15,943 nt of DNA, taken from Actinomyces viscosus (GTDB lineage Bacteria; Bacteroidota; Bacteroidia; Flavobacteriales_D; Crocinitomicaceae). Each line of letters begins with the position of its first letter. The first letter of the stretch is position 1. Shown in pieces: positions 6,878 through 15,167 of the stretch. The position numbers and the translations under genes were made by a program. Under the pieces are notes generated by a model. The model was not told the origin of the DNA. It was given only the letters and a program-made list of their open reading frames with translations, and searched no databases. Location: positions 1-15,943 of the forward strand of contig CALPVI020000009.1 of the NCBI GenBank assembly GCA_943326975.2, written 5' to 3'.

Positions 6878-8107
6878 TTAACTATTTACTAAACAAGATT
6901 TCCCTGCTATCCAACCTGTAGTCCATGCAGCTTGAAAATTAAAACCACCTGTAACACCATCAATATCAAGCACTTCTCCAGCGAAAAAGAGTCCTTCTAC
7001 TACTCTACTTTCCATCGTTCTAAAATCAACTTGATCCAGTGAAATTCCACCCGCAGTAACAAATTCTTCTTTAAAAGTAGTTTTACCATTGACAAGATAA
7101 CGATCATTGATTAAGGTATTGACTAATTTATTAATTCCTTTTTTTCCAATATCACGCCATCTTACTTCTTTATTAATACCTGATTTCTCTAATAAAAAAG
7201 ACCAAAGTCTATTAGTCATTGGAAAAGGATTTAAATTGACGATCATTTTACCACCATGTTCTTCAACTATTTGTTCTATTTGTAATCTTAGGGAATCTTC
7301 TTTTTTTTCATTTAGCCAATTCACTAACACTGCAAAATTATAATCTTTTTCAGCCAAAATACGAGCTCCCCAAGCTGATAATTTCAAGATTGCAGGACCA
7401 CTCATTCCCCAATGCGTAACAAGTAAAGGACCATTTGAAATTAATTTTGTTGATTCAATTTTGACGGTTGTTTCTTCTACTACATTACCCATTAATTCAC
7501 AAATGGGATTTCCAGGCATATTAAATGTAAATAAAGACGGAAAAGGTTCAACTATTTTATGACCTAATTGTTCACTCCATTCTAACCCATTTCTTTTAGG
7601 TTGACCTCCCATAGTAACTATTACTTTATCAGCAATAAAGTCGCCTTTTGAAGTAATGACATTAAATTTATTTTCTAATTTTTGCACTCCAATAAAAGCG
7701 GTTTGAATTTGAATATCAATTCCTAATTCTGAAGCTTCTTTTACAAAACAGTCAATAATTGTTTGAGAACTGTTTGATTTTGGGAATATGCAATTGTCAG
7801 GTAGCGTTTCTAATCGTATATTTCTTTTAGCAAACCAATCAATGGTAGATTGAGCATTAAATTGTTCGAATGATTTTCTCAAATATTTTTCACCTCGAGG
7901 ATAAAATTTTGAAAGTTGAACATTATCGAAACATGCATGCGTTACATTACACCTTCCACCTCCTGACACTTTCACTTTAGACAAAACTTTTGCTGATTTT
8001 TCTATAATCATTACATCAGCATTTGGAAAATGACTTTTAACTGAAAGTGCGGAAAAAAAACCAGCTGCTCCTCCTCCAATAACTATTACTTTCTGATTTT
8101 TACCCAT
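6878..8107 (-). CDS. FAD-dependent oxidoreductase of the HI0933/YhiN/BaiN family
   Basis: A 409-residue soluble flavoprotein, the usual length for the family. The N-terminal Rossmann fold has GGGAAG at residues 11-16 with an acidic Glu36 ending the second strand, typical of FAD binding. Family hallmarks are SGGGRCNVTH (48-57) and a C-terminal FAD-contacting block with GEVLDIDGVTGG (377-388), FNFQAAW and TTGWIAG. The family includes BaiN of bile-acid dehydroxylation, but most members have no known substrate, and nothing here points to bile acids. It is the second gene of a minus-strand pair: the M61 peptidase stops 15 bases upstream, suggesting co-transcription. The start has no Shine-Dalgarno sequence, and the transcript would end at the hairpin at 6826-6862. 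Family assignment is secure; function is unknown. Confidence 0.9.
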   Translation of the reverse strand: MGKNQKVIVIGGGAAGFFSALSVKSHFPNADVMIIEKSAKVLSKVKVSGGGRCNVTHACFDNVQLSKFYPRGEKYLRKSFEQFNAQSTIDWFAKRNIRLETLPDNCIFPKSNSSQTIIDCFVKEASELGIDIQIQTAFIGVQKLENKFNVITSKGDFIADKVIVTMGGQPKRNGLEWSEQLGHKIVEPFPSLFTFNMPGNPICELMGNVVEETTVKIESTKLISNGPLLVTHWGMSGPAILKLSAWGARILAEKDYNFAVLVNWLNEKKEDSLRLQIEQIVEEHGGKMIVNLNPFPMTNRLWSFLLEKSGINKEVRWRDIGKKGINKLVNTLINDRYLVNGKTTFKEEFVTAGGISLDQVDFRTMESRVVEGLFFAGEVLDIDGVTGGFNFQAAWTTGWIAGKSCLVNS

Positions 8108-8122
8108 TCAATTCTATGTCAA

Positions 8123-9907
8123 CTATTGTTTTCTCAACCAATAACTTTTATTTTTAAATGTCTTATCATCATTAGTAAAAGACAAACGATATTGAGGCTT
8201 TTCAAAATTTGCCATTTTTACTATGATTTCGTACAACACTAAATCTCTCGAAATCAATAAATTTAAATTTTGTCCAACTTTTAATCCTGAAATTACCGCT
8301 TCCAAATCACCTTGATCCACTCTAAAACCATTGCAACCAATAATTTCATCGTTTGGACTTAAACCTGCCTCTTCAGCAGCTGAACCAGAACGGATAGTTT
8401 TTATTAACAATTGATTTCCATTTTGATTTAAAGCCGCACCAAATGATGGCTTTGATTGACCAACATAATCTGCACTAACTCCTATTTTATTCAAAATCAA
8501 ATTGTAATCAGGAATTTTTGTTCCAAAAACATAATCATTAAAAAACACAGATAAATCTTGACCTAAAAACACTTCTAATTCTGTTTGAAATTCTTTATCT
8601 GAAAATCCTCTTTTTTCTTTTTTGTAATATTTCTCTAACAAAGTTTGCATAAAATGATCCAAACATTTTTTCCCTTCGTATTTATCAATAATCATTGCAT
8701 CAATTAAAGCTGCTAATAAAGAACCTCTTGAGTAATATGTCATTCCCGTATTCGAGCTATTTTCATTTGGTCGATATCCTTTGATCCAAGCATCAAAACT
8801 TGAATGAGCTACAGGTTGAACTCGAGAACCAACTGACCCTTCAACATAATTTAATGAACTATTTAACTTAGATAAAAATTCATCACCTGATATATAACCA
8901 GCTCTTACTAATAATAATTCATCGTAATAAGAAGTAAAGCCTTCCATTACCCACAATAAAGTTGTGTAATTTTCTTCATCATAGTTAAAAGGTCCTAATT
9001 CTCTTGGGCGAATTCGTTTCACATTCCATAAATGAAAATATTCATGTGCAACTAGAGATAAAAAATTAGAATACTCAGAAGCATCATATGTCCATCGGTT
9101 TACACTTAAGGTTGTTGAATTTACATGTTCTAAACCTCCTTGACCATCTGTAACATTGTGAATAATGAAAGTGTAATTCTTATTTGGATTAGTTCCAAAA
9201 ACATTTGTTGCTGATTCACAAATTTTAGCCATATCGACTTTTAATGTGGCAATATTGTAATTTCCTTTTCCATAAATTGCAACCGTATGTAAAGTACCTC
9301 CAGCTGTAAAATCGAATACTTCTTGATTTCCTATTTCTATTGGACAATCCAATAATTGATCATAATTATCAAATTGATACGTTTTTGAAATCTCTTTATT
9401 ATTTTCTTTAATCAAAGGAAGAGCCGTACTTACAACTTTAAAATCTTTATAAGGAAAAACTTCTAATGTTCCTTTATTTTCTTTTGCTTGATCAATATAC
9501 ATGAAAACACCTGGTCCACTTACAAATCCATGTGTCAAATCTAAAAAACTTGTTCTAATAGATAACTCAAAAGAATACACTTCGTATTTGACTGAAATTT
9601 CAGAATTCCCTTCTGAAGCAATCACCCATTTGTTTTTTGCAGATTTTTGCACTTTCAACTCTTTACCGTTTGATGCAAAAGCTTTTACTAAATTTATATT
9701 TTTTGAAAACTCTCTTACCAAATAAGAACCTGGAGCCCAAACTGGTAATTTAACCTCTACTTCTTTATCCTTAATTTCTGAAATATTCATCTCAACTTCA
9801 AAATAATGAGTTTGTGGTTTAGACATTTTTAATTTATAACTCACATTTTGAGCAAAAACTGAAATAGATGTGATAAGAAATCCTATAAATAATAAAGTTT
9901 TAAACAT
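8123..9907 (-). CDS. M61-family zinc aminopeptidase with C-terminal PDZ domain, exported
   Basis: A glycyl-aminopeptidase-type metallopeptidase of 594 residues. Residues 1-19 form a signal peptide ending SVFA before Gln20, so the enzyme is exported. An N-terminal beta-rich domain (about 25-200) precedes the thermolysin-like domain. The zinc motif HEYFH lies at 288-292, followed by Glu322 in MEGFTSYYDE as third ligand. The family-typical GGLEHVNST (258-266) and YYSRGSLLAALID (391-403) are also present. A PDZ domain occupies about 485-570, with GLSPNDEIIGCNG as its hallmark. All catalytic residues are intact. It is the first gene of a minus-strand pair with the flavoprotein gene and diverges from the lipoprotein gene at 9980 across 72 bases. 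Substrates of bacterial M61 enzymes are largely unknown; a role in periplasmic peptide processing is inferred. Confidence 0.93.
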   Translation of the reverse strand: MFKTLLFIGFLITSISVFAQNVSYKLKMSKPQTHYFEVEMNISEIKDKEVEVKLPVWAPGSYLVREFSKNINLVKAFASNGKELKVQKSAKNKWVIASEGNSEISVKYEVYSFELSIRTSFLDLTHGFVSGPGVFMYIDQAKENKGTLEVFPYKDFKVVSTALPLIKENNKEISKTYQFDNYDQLLDCPIEIGNQEVFDFTAGGTLHTVAIYGKGNYNIATLKVDMAKICESATNVFGTNPNKNYTFIIHNVTDGQGGLEHVNSTTLSVNRWTYDASEYSNFLSLVAHEYFHLWNVKRIRPRELGPFNYDEENYTTLLWVMEGFTSYYDELLLVRAGYISGDEFLSKLNSSLNYVEGSVGSRVQPVAHSSFDAWIKGYRPNENSSNTGMTYYSRGSLLAALIDAMIIDKYEGKKCLDHFMQTLLEKYYKKEKRGFSDKEFQTELEVFLGQDLSVFFNDYVFGTKIPDYNLILNKIGVSADYVGQSKPSFGAALNQNGNQLLIKTIRSGSAAEEAGLSPNDEIIGCNGFRVDQGDLEAVISGLKVGQNLNLLISRDLVLYEIIVKMANFEKPQYRLSFTNDDKTFKNKSYWLRKQ

Positions 9908-9925
9908 ATTTTTCTAAATTTATAT

Positions 9926-9933
9926 CAAAGATA
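9926..9933 (-). promoter_or_regulatory. -7 promoter element for the M61 peptidase gene
   Basis: On the minus strand this reads TATCTTTG, a perfect TAnnTTTG element. It ends 18 bases before the start codon, so the leader would be only about 10-12 bases. No TTG is found at the usual upstream distance, which lowers confidence. Confidence 0.45.
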
Positions 9934-9979
9934 AAATTTGAATCGTAGATTTAGATGATTTTTAATTAAAAACATTCAT

Positions 9980-10837
9980 ATGAAAAGTAAAATAGTTTAT
10001 CTATTCATCGTTCTTTCTATAATATCTTGCCAACAAGAACCAAAAAAATCAAATATTAAAGATTTAGAAAAAATTGCTGATTTAGAAAGTAAAATTGCTC
10101 AAATCGAATTTGAAAAAGCTGAAAAAGATAAATTAGTTGATGAAGCTCTTCGCTTTTTTGATGAAGTACAAGCGAATCTTGAAACAATTGATGTTAAAAA
10201 TCAAGAAATAAAAATTAAATCTAATGAAGAAAATCTTACAAACGATGATAAAAATTGGATTTTAGATCAAATCAAACAAATTCAATATTTGAGAGAATAT
10301 AATACTAAAAAAGTGAATGCACTTAGTATAAAAATAAAAAACAGTAATGCTAAAATCAAAGAATTAGAGCGTATGCTAGAACGTTTAGCAAAAGATATTC
10401 AATTGAAAGATGAAATCATTGCTGATCTTGAAAATTCTTTAAATAAATTAGATCAAGATTATAGCAAAGTTTTTGATCAATACCAAGAACAAACCCAACT
10501 TGTTAGTGATTTAAAAGAGGAATTGAGTACAGGCTACTTTACCTATGGAACCGAAAAAGAATTAAAAGAAAACAATGTCATCGCAACCAAAAATGGAATT
10601 TTAGGGATTGGAAAAAAAGTGGATTTAGTTGATGGTTTTAACGAAAAATATTTTGATGAAGTTAATACTATTTACAAAAAAGAATTTACAGTCGAAGGTA
10701 ATTCAATACGCATTTTAACTGATCATCCTTCCTCTTCTTTTGAATTAATTCCGATTGGTTCAAATACGAGAATAAAAATTAGTAATCCAACTGAATTCTG
10801 GAAAATATCTAAATACCTTGTAGTAATTGTAAAGTAA
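9980..10837 (+). CDS. Coiled-coil lipoprotein with conserved C-terminal domain
   Basis: A 285-residue predicted lipoprotein. A short hydrophobic signal ends in lipobox IISC, so Cys17 would be lipidated; QQE follows, only weakly like a surface-export signal. Residues about 26-182 are Lys/Glu-rich and look like a long coiled coil. Residues 184-285 form a separate domain with GTEKELKENNV (190-200), NGILGIGKK (205-213), DHPSSSFEL (248-256) and FWKISKYLVVIV (273-284). From memory, this arrangement recurs in many Bacteroidota lipoproteins, some annotated as a collagen-binding adhesin (Cbp1) family; that function should not be assumed here. The stop overlaps the start of the next gene (TAATG), implying translational coupling. 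No clear promoter is seen in the 72-base divergent region. Confidence 0.75.
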   Translation: MKSKIVYLFIVLSIISCQQEPKKSNIKDLEKIADLESKIAQIEFEKAEKDKLVDEALRFFDEVQANLETIDVKNQEIKIKSNEENLTNDDKNWILDQIKQIQYLREYNTKKVNALSIKIKNSNAKIKELERMLERLAKDIQLKDEIIADLENSLNKLDQDYSKVFDQYQEQTQLVSDLKEELSTGYFTYGTEKELKENNVIATKNGILGIGKKVDLVDGFNEKYFDEVNTIYKKEFTVEGNSIRILTDHPSSSFELIPIGSNTRIKISNPTEFWKISKYLVVIVK

Positions 10838-11301
10838 TGGAACGTAAAAAGAAAAAGGTGTTTTCTCTGATCGTAATTAGTCTTGTTGGATTAAACCTAC
10901 TTGTATTTCTATTTGTATTTATACTTCGACCAGGAAAAAAAGAACAAGGCCCTGCATATGATAAATTTATAATTGAATCTCTTCATTTTAATGAAAAACA
11001 AATTGCTATTTATGAAAAAGAAATAATCCATCATAAATTTTTAGGTAGAAAAAAAGAGGATTTACTTTTTCTACAAAAAAGTAAATTATACGACGAATTA
11101 AAAAAAACGATTATTGACTCATCAACGACAAATGCATTGATAAACGATATTAATTTGACTCAAAAAGAATTAGAACAAATTCATTTCAATCATTTTATCA
11201 AAATAAAATCAATATGTGATCAAAAGCAACTTATAGAATTTAATAGGATTACATCAGAATTTCCTTATTTTTTCAATAATCTTCCAAGAAAAAAGAATTA
11301 A
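10837..11301 (+). CDS. Single-TM protein resembling periplasmic Spy/CpxP-like metal or stress sensors
   Basis: A 154-residue protein. A basic N-terminus (MERKKKKV) precedes one membrane helix at about 8-30, leaving an all-helical domain of about 120 residues outside the membrane. The domain contains ESLHFNEKQIAIYEKEIIHHK (47-67) and LTQKELEQIHFNHFIKIKSIC (107-127), followed by DQKQLIEFNRI. This spacing of helices, with repeated L/FxxxQ turns, resembles the LTxxQ (Spy/CpxP/CnrX-like) proteins annotated as periplasmic heavy-metal sensors in Bacteroidota. No ECF sigma factor or efflux pump is next to it, which such genes often have. The ATG overlaps the lipoprotein stop by one base, so the two products are probably made in step. 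The homology call rests on pattern only. Confidence 0.55.
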   Translation: MERKKKKVFSLIVISLVGLNLLVFLFVFILRPGKKEQGPAYDKFIIESLHFNEKQIAIYEKEIIHHKFLGRKKEDLLFLQKSKLYDELKKTIIDSSTTNALINDINLTQKELEQIHFNHFIKIKSICDQKQLIEFNRITSEFPYFFNNLPRKKN

Positions 11302-11321
11302 ATCTCAATTAATTTAATATT

Positions 11322-13403
11322 TTAATAAGATCCAAAAAACCTTCTTAAAAACCATTCTGTCGCAAAAATAATAACAACTAAAAAGAAAATCCATTTATAA
11401 TCAATAAGATCATTAAATGATGCTTCTTTAAAACTCATTTCTGCAATATCATCTCTCTTTTCTAAATCTTTAATCATTTGATTCACATCATTTAAAGTGT
11501 AGAATTGTCCTTTTGAAGTTTTTGCTATTTGGTTTAATAAATTATGATTAGCTGCTGTTTCAATACTTTCCAGCTGTATATCTTCAACAATAAACACTCC
11601 AGATTTGGAATATTTTTTACCATTATTTTTACAACTTGCCTCCCATGTATATTTTCCAGGCTTTAATTTACCTAAACTTAATTTGTAAAAATTACCAACT
11701 ACTCCAAACTGATATTTATCTTGTTTATTTTTTTCATTTTTTAAAATAAAATCAATCGTAGGTTTCGTTATCAACTCCATTGATTCATTATAGAACTCTG
11801 CTTTTACTTCTACTTCTTCATCGATTGTAAAGCGTTTAGGCAAAGTAACTCTTAAAGCAGATGTATTTTGTTTAACCACAAGGTATTGTGCTATTTTTTG
11901 AAATAATTCTGTAAAACCTTTAGAATCAGCTGTTCGAACATATTCATTAATTTTCCATTTCCAAATACCCTCACCATAGATTACACCAAATTTATGTCTT
12001 TCTATTTCTCCAAAATATATTAACGGATCATTTTTTTGAATTGAACCAATTCGCTGATGCAACATAACATCTGTTCCATTTGCCAATTTCGTATCACCAA
12101 ACTTCACTGTAAGAGGCGGATAATAATTGATTGCATTTTGTAATTCTGTTGAAACTTCAAATTTTTGAAATCCTGTATTTAATTTACCTTGTACTTCATC
12201 TGTTTGACCTGAATTTGAGACAAATAAACCAATATCTAATTTTTGAATAACTCCATTAGTTGTATTTGGTCCTACAGTGTAAAGTACAGGAATTTTTGCT
12301 TCTTGAATTTTTGAAAGAATAGCAGGATCAAATTGAATTCCTGGTTCATGCCAAATAATTAAATCAATGTTTTTCAAATCTTTATCCCAATCTTTTGCTA
12401 AAACAGATTTGACATCTAAATTTTCATCTTTTTCAATTACGCTTTTTATAGCAGCAACATCTGGATGTGGTGCGCCAGCTAACAAAACAACTTTTGAACG
12501 AGTATCTAATACTTCAACATAAAAATTTCTGCTATTATTTGAATAGGTATATTCTTCTGAACCTTTTGAAATTAAAACAGTATATTGCTGATAACCAATC
12601 TTTGATGCTTCTATTAAAAATGAAATATGCTTGTAATCATATTTTCCATTTGTAAAACCTACAGATTGAGAAGCAATTGATTTTCCGTTTTGTAAAATAC
12701 TAACTGTTACATTGGATTTACCCATTTTTATAGCCTCAATATCTACCTCAACTGGAAACTGATTTTTTAAAAACGCTATCTCATTTGAATTCACATTCTT
12801 AACAAATTGATCACGTTTAGCAATTGTATCACCAACTCCAACCGTAAATATCGGAGTTAAATCAATCTTCTCAGCACTATATAATGGATTTGAACCCTTA
12901 TTAAAATTACCATCAGATATAAATGCAATACCACCTATGTTTCTGTTATAAAAAGAGGAATGAATTTTATCAAAACCATCAGCTAAAGAAGATGTACTTT
13001 CTTTCAAAGAAACAATACCATTAGGAATTACTTCTGAACCAACTGTGTAAGTTTGAAATTCAAATTTCTCCCCAAACTTTTCTTTGATACTAGCTTCGAA
13101 ATTTGAAATTTGACTTTTTACTTCTAAACTGTCCTTATAATTTAACATTGAAGTTGAATTATCTATCAAAGAAATAAAAACAGGCTTTTCAACTCTATAA
13201 GCAACAGCTTCAAACAAAACACCTATAAAAAGAATACCTAAAAGAAAAATTCCAGAAGTACGAAGTGTCTTAAAAGTTATTATCCATTTATAGCCTAATT
13301 CCTTTACCCAATTCTCATCTTTGTATAAAAAATGAGCAAGAAAGAAAGAAACTCCAAACCAAGGAATTAACCACCAAATTGATAAATCTGAGACAAATCG
13401 CAT
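11322..13403 (-). CDS. Membrane-anchored von Willebrand factor A-domain protein
   Basis: A 693-residue protein with two N-terminal membrane helices (about 8-26 and 46-66) and one near the C-terminus (about 665-687, IDYKWIFFLVVIIFATEWFL). Between them is a large domain predicted to be periplasmic. The VWA domain starts at about residue 74 with a MIDAS motif DNSTS (81-85, matching DxSxS), a candidate Thr/Ser at STSSL (136-140) and Asp164 in ISDG, so metal-dependent ligand binding looks intact. Later parts resemble the glutamine-amidotransferase-like region and beta-sandwich of related Bacteroidota VWA proteins, including VVLLAGAPHPDVAAI, DLIIWHEPGIQ and GKLKPGKYTWEA. The partner is unknown; such proteins often sit near Bat/MoxR operons, but no MoxR or other Bat gene is here. 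It lies 51 bases downstream of mscS on the same strand and converges on the 10837-11301 gene across 20 bases. Confidence 0.8.
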   Translation of the reverse strand: MRFVSDLSIWWLIPWFGVSFFLAHFLYKDENWVKELGYKWIITFKTLRTSGIFLLGILFIGVLFEAVAYRVEKPVFISLIDNSTSMLNYKDSLEVKSQISNFEASIKEKFGEKFEFQTYTVGSEVIPNGIVSLKESTSSLADGFDKIHSSFYNRNIGGIAFISDGNFNKGSNPLYSAEKIDLTPIFTVGVGDTIAKRDQFVKNVNSNEIAFLKNQFPVEVDIEAIKMGKSNVTVSILQNGKSIASQSVGFTNGKYDYKHISFLIEASKIGYQQYTVLISKGSEEYTYSNNSRNFYVEVLDTRSKVVLLAGAPHPDVAAIKSVIEKDENLDVKSVLAKDWDKDLKNIDLIIWHEPGIQFDPAILSKIQEAKIPVLYTVGPNTTNGVIQKLDIGLFVSNSGQTDEVQGKLNTGFQKFEVSTELQNAINYYPPLTVKFGDTKLANGTDVMLHQRIGSIQKNDPLIYFGEIERHKFGVIYGEGIWKWKINEYVRTADSKGFTELFQKIAQYLVVKQNTSALRVTLPKRFTIDEEVEVKAEFYNESMELITKPTIDFILKNEKNKQDKYQFGVVGNFYKLSLGKLKPGKYTWEASCKNNGKKYSKSGVFIVEDIQLESIETAANHNLLNQIAKTSKGQFYTLNDVNQMIKDLEKRDDIAEMSFKEASFNDLIDYKWIFFLVVIIFATEWFLRRFFGSY

Positions 13404-13411
13404 AATTGAAA

Positions 13412-13440
13412 CGAAGTTACTAAAACTTTAGTCAATACAA
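13412..13440 (-). promoter_or_regulatory. possible promoter for the VWA gene
   Basis: On the minus strand: TTG (13440-13438), an 18-base spacer, then TAACTTCG (13419-13412), a one-mismatch TAnnTTTG. The element ends 8 bases before the ATG at 13403, so the transcript would be nearly leaderless. It would let the VWA gene be expressed apart from mscS. Confidence 0.4.
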
Positions 13441-13454
13441 CTAAATGATTTAAA

Positions 13455-14291
13455 TTATGGTTGAGTAGTTGGAGTTGAACTCACTACAATTGATGAAGGA
13501 GGAAAATGTAATCCTTCAGCTTCCAAACCTTTGTAAACTTTTTCATTTAAATCAAAATGAACGTCCCAGTAATCTTCTGTTAATGTCCAAACACGAACAA
13601 TAATATTTACTGAATTATTTGAAAGCGCACCCAATCCAATAAAAGGTTCTGGATCACGTATAATTCGTTTATCTTCATCAATTAACTTAGTTAAAAAATT
13701 TCGTGCAACTTGCATATCATCACCATAAGCAATTCCAAACACTAAATCAACTCTTCTCTTTTCAGCTTTTGTGAAGTTAGTAATATTACCGTTTGCTATC
13801 GGTCCATTAGGTAGTATGATAACCTTATTATCAGAAGTATGTAAATATGTGTTGAAAATTTGTATTTCCTTTACAGCTCCTTGTTCTCCTTGTGTTAATA
13901 TTTGATCACCAACTTTAAAAGGTTTAAAAATCAAAATCATAACACCTCCAGCAAAATTAGATAATGTTCCAGAAAAAGCCATACCAATTGCCAAGCCTGC
14001 AGCACCTAATATCGCAACAAAAGATGTCATTTCAACTCCTAATTGAGTTATAGCTGTTATTACTATTATGACTTTAAAGGCCATAGATACTAAACTCGAT
14101 AAAAAAGTAACTAAACTCTCATCCGTTTTACTTTTACGTAAAATATTTTTGACAGTATTTGTTGCTAATTTCACAAACCAAAAACCTATAATTAATATGG
14201 CAACTGCAATTCCAAAATTTGTTCCGATCTTAACCAAATATTTATTTATCTGATCGTAACTGATACCAAATATCCCTTCAAATTTTAACAT
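13455..14291 (-). CDS. mscS: Small-conductance mechanosensitive channel, MscS family
   Basis: A tension-gated inner-membrane channel that releases solutes during osmotic downshock. At 278 residues it has the compact three-helix form, close to E. coli MscS (286). Membrane helices lie at about 22-45, 62-84 and 90-124. The pore helix shows the Gly/Ala packing pattern GAAGLAIGMAFSGTLSNFAGG (96-116), followed by KPFKVGD (123-129) entering the beta domain. The cytoplasmic cage includes the family's ILPNGPIANGNITNFT (159-174). All parts are intact. It is first in a minus-strand pair with the VWA gene and diverges from the DUF218 gene across 89 bases. The ATG at 14291 has only a weak GAG upstream. 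Confidence 0.93.
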   Translation of the reverse strand: MLKFEGIFGISYDQINKYLVKIGTNFGIAVAILIIGFWFVKLATNTVKNILRKSKTDESLVTFLSSLVSMAFKVIIVITAITQLGVEMTSFVAILGAAGLAIGMAFSGTLSNFAGGVMILIFKPFKVGDQILTQGEQGAVKEIQIFNTYLHTSDNKVIILPNGPIANGNITNFTKAEKRRVDLVFGIAYGDDMQVARNFLTKLIDEDKRIIRDPEPFIGLGALSNNSVNIIVRVWTLTEDYWDVHFDLNEKVYKGLEAEGLHFPPSSIVVSSTPTTQP

Positions 14292-14307
14292 CTCTAATTT
14301 TTTTAGA

Positions 14308-14315
14308 CAAAATTA
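14308..14315 (-). promoter_or_regulatory. -7 promoter element for mscS
   Basis: On the minus strand this is TAATTTTG, a perfect TAnnTTTG match ending 16 bases before the start codon. There is no TTG at the usual upstream distance. The layout resembles that of the M61 gene and predicts a leader of about 10 bases. Confidence 0.35.
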
Positions 14316-14380
14316 CAATAACGTTCAATATTTCGACTATTATTAAAATCATTTTAACTTATTTTATTTTAATTTGTACT

Positions 14381-15148
14381 ATGTTTTTTATTTTATCCAA
14401 AGCTTTAGTCATTTTTACTACACCATACACTTGGTTTATTCTAACTGTAATGGGAGCATTTTTATTAAAAAAAGACAAATGGAAGAAATGGTCTAAATAT
14501 GCAGCAATTTTTATCTTTTTCTTTTTTTCAAACTCAATAATTTTATGTGAATTGATGCGTAAATGGGAAATACATGGCACAAGATTTGAAAATACGGGGA
14601 ATTATGATGTCGGAATTGTACTTGGAGGAATGGCTGAATACAATTCAGATTTAGATGTTTTAAGCATCACAAGTCATGGGGATAGAATTTGGCAAGCAAT
14701 TACCTTATACAAAAAGGGAAAAATTAAAAAAATTCTTATTTCAGGTGATTCTGGTTATGTTACCGAAAGAGGTTTACATGAAGCGAAACAATTTAAAACT
14801 GTTTTGGTAGAATGGGGAATTCCTGAAGGCGATATTATTGTTGAGGAAATATCTAAAAATACGCGTGAAAATGCATTAGAGACTAAAAAAGTTTTAGATC
14901 GATCTTATCCACATTTAAAAAAACACTTATTAATAACTTCAGGTTCTCACATGCGTAGAGCAATTGCATGCTTTGACAAAGTAGGTTTAAAATGTACCCC
15001 TTTTTCAACTGATTTAGTAACTGGACCAAACCGCAATTATTTTTGGGATCAATATATTATCCCCGATCAAGGAACAATGGGACAATGGAACAAACTCATC
15101 AAAGAATGGATTGGTTACTTAGTTTATGATATGGTTGGGTATATCTAA
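14381..15148 (+). CDS. YdcF/ElyC/SanA-like membrane protein (DUF218 domain)
   Basis: A 255-residue protein with two N-terminal membrane helices (about 5-28 and 38-56) and a DUF218 Rossmann-like domain from about 75. Family motifs are GIVLGG (78-83), DRIWQAITLYKKGKIKKILISG (101-122), a conserved Glu in GLHEAKQF, GIPEGDIIVEEISKNTREN (146-164) and LLITSGSHMRRA (183-194). In E. coli, ElyC and SanA of this family affect peptidoglycan/undecaprenyl metabolism and envelope permeability, while YdcF can bind S-adenosylmethionine; which role applies here cannot be read from sequence. Length and two-helix topology are closest to ElyC. A TTAATTTG at 14369-14376 could be a -7 element but would start the RNA at or near the ATG. 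The gene converges on the GNAT gene with 19 bases between them and no clear terminator. Confidence 0.85.
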   Translation: MFFILSKALVIFTTPYTWFILTVMGAFLLKKDKWKKWSKYAAIFIFFFFSNSIILCELMRKWEIHGTRFENTGNYDVGIVLGGMAEYNSDLDVLSITSHGDRIWQAITLYKKGKIKKILISGDSGYVTERGLHEAKQFKTVLVEWGIPEGDIIVEEISKNTRENALETKKVLDRSYPHLKKHLLITSGSHMRRAIACFDKVGLKCTPFSTDLVTGPNRNYFWDQYIIPDQGTMGQWNKLIKEWIGYLVYDMVGYI

Positions 15149-15167
15149 AAAACCGCAGTTACTTTAA

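Noticed and set aside
11302..11321. Terminator between the converging genes
   Set aside because: The 20 bases are A/T-rich with only imperfect short complementarity and no convincing hairpin.
14359..14580. Minus-strand frame opposite the start of the DUF218 gene
   Set aside because: It overlaps a well-supported gene with clear family motifs and shows no start signal or recognisable domain.
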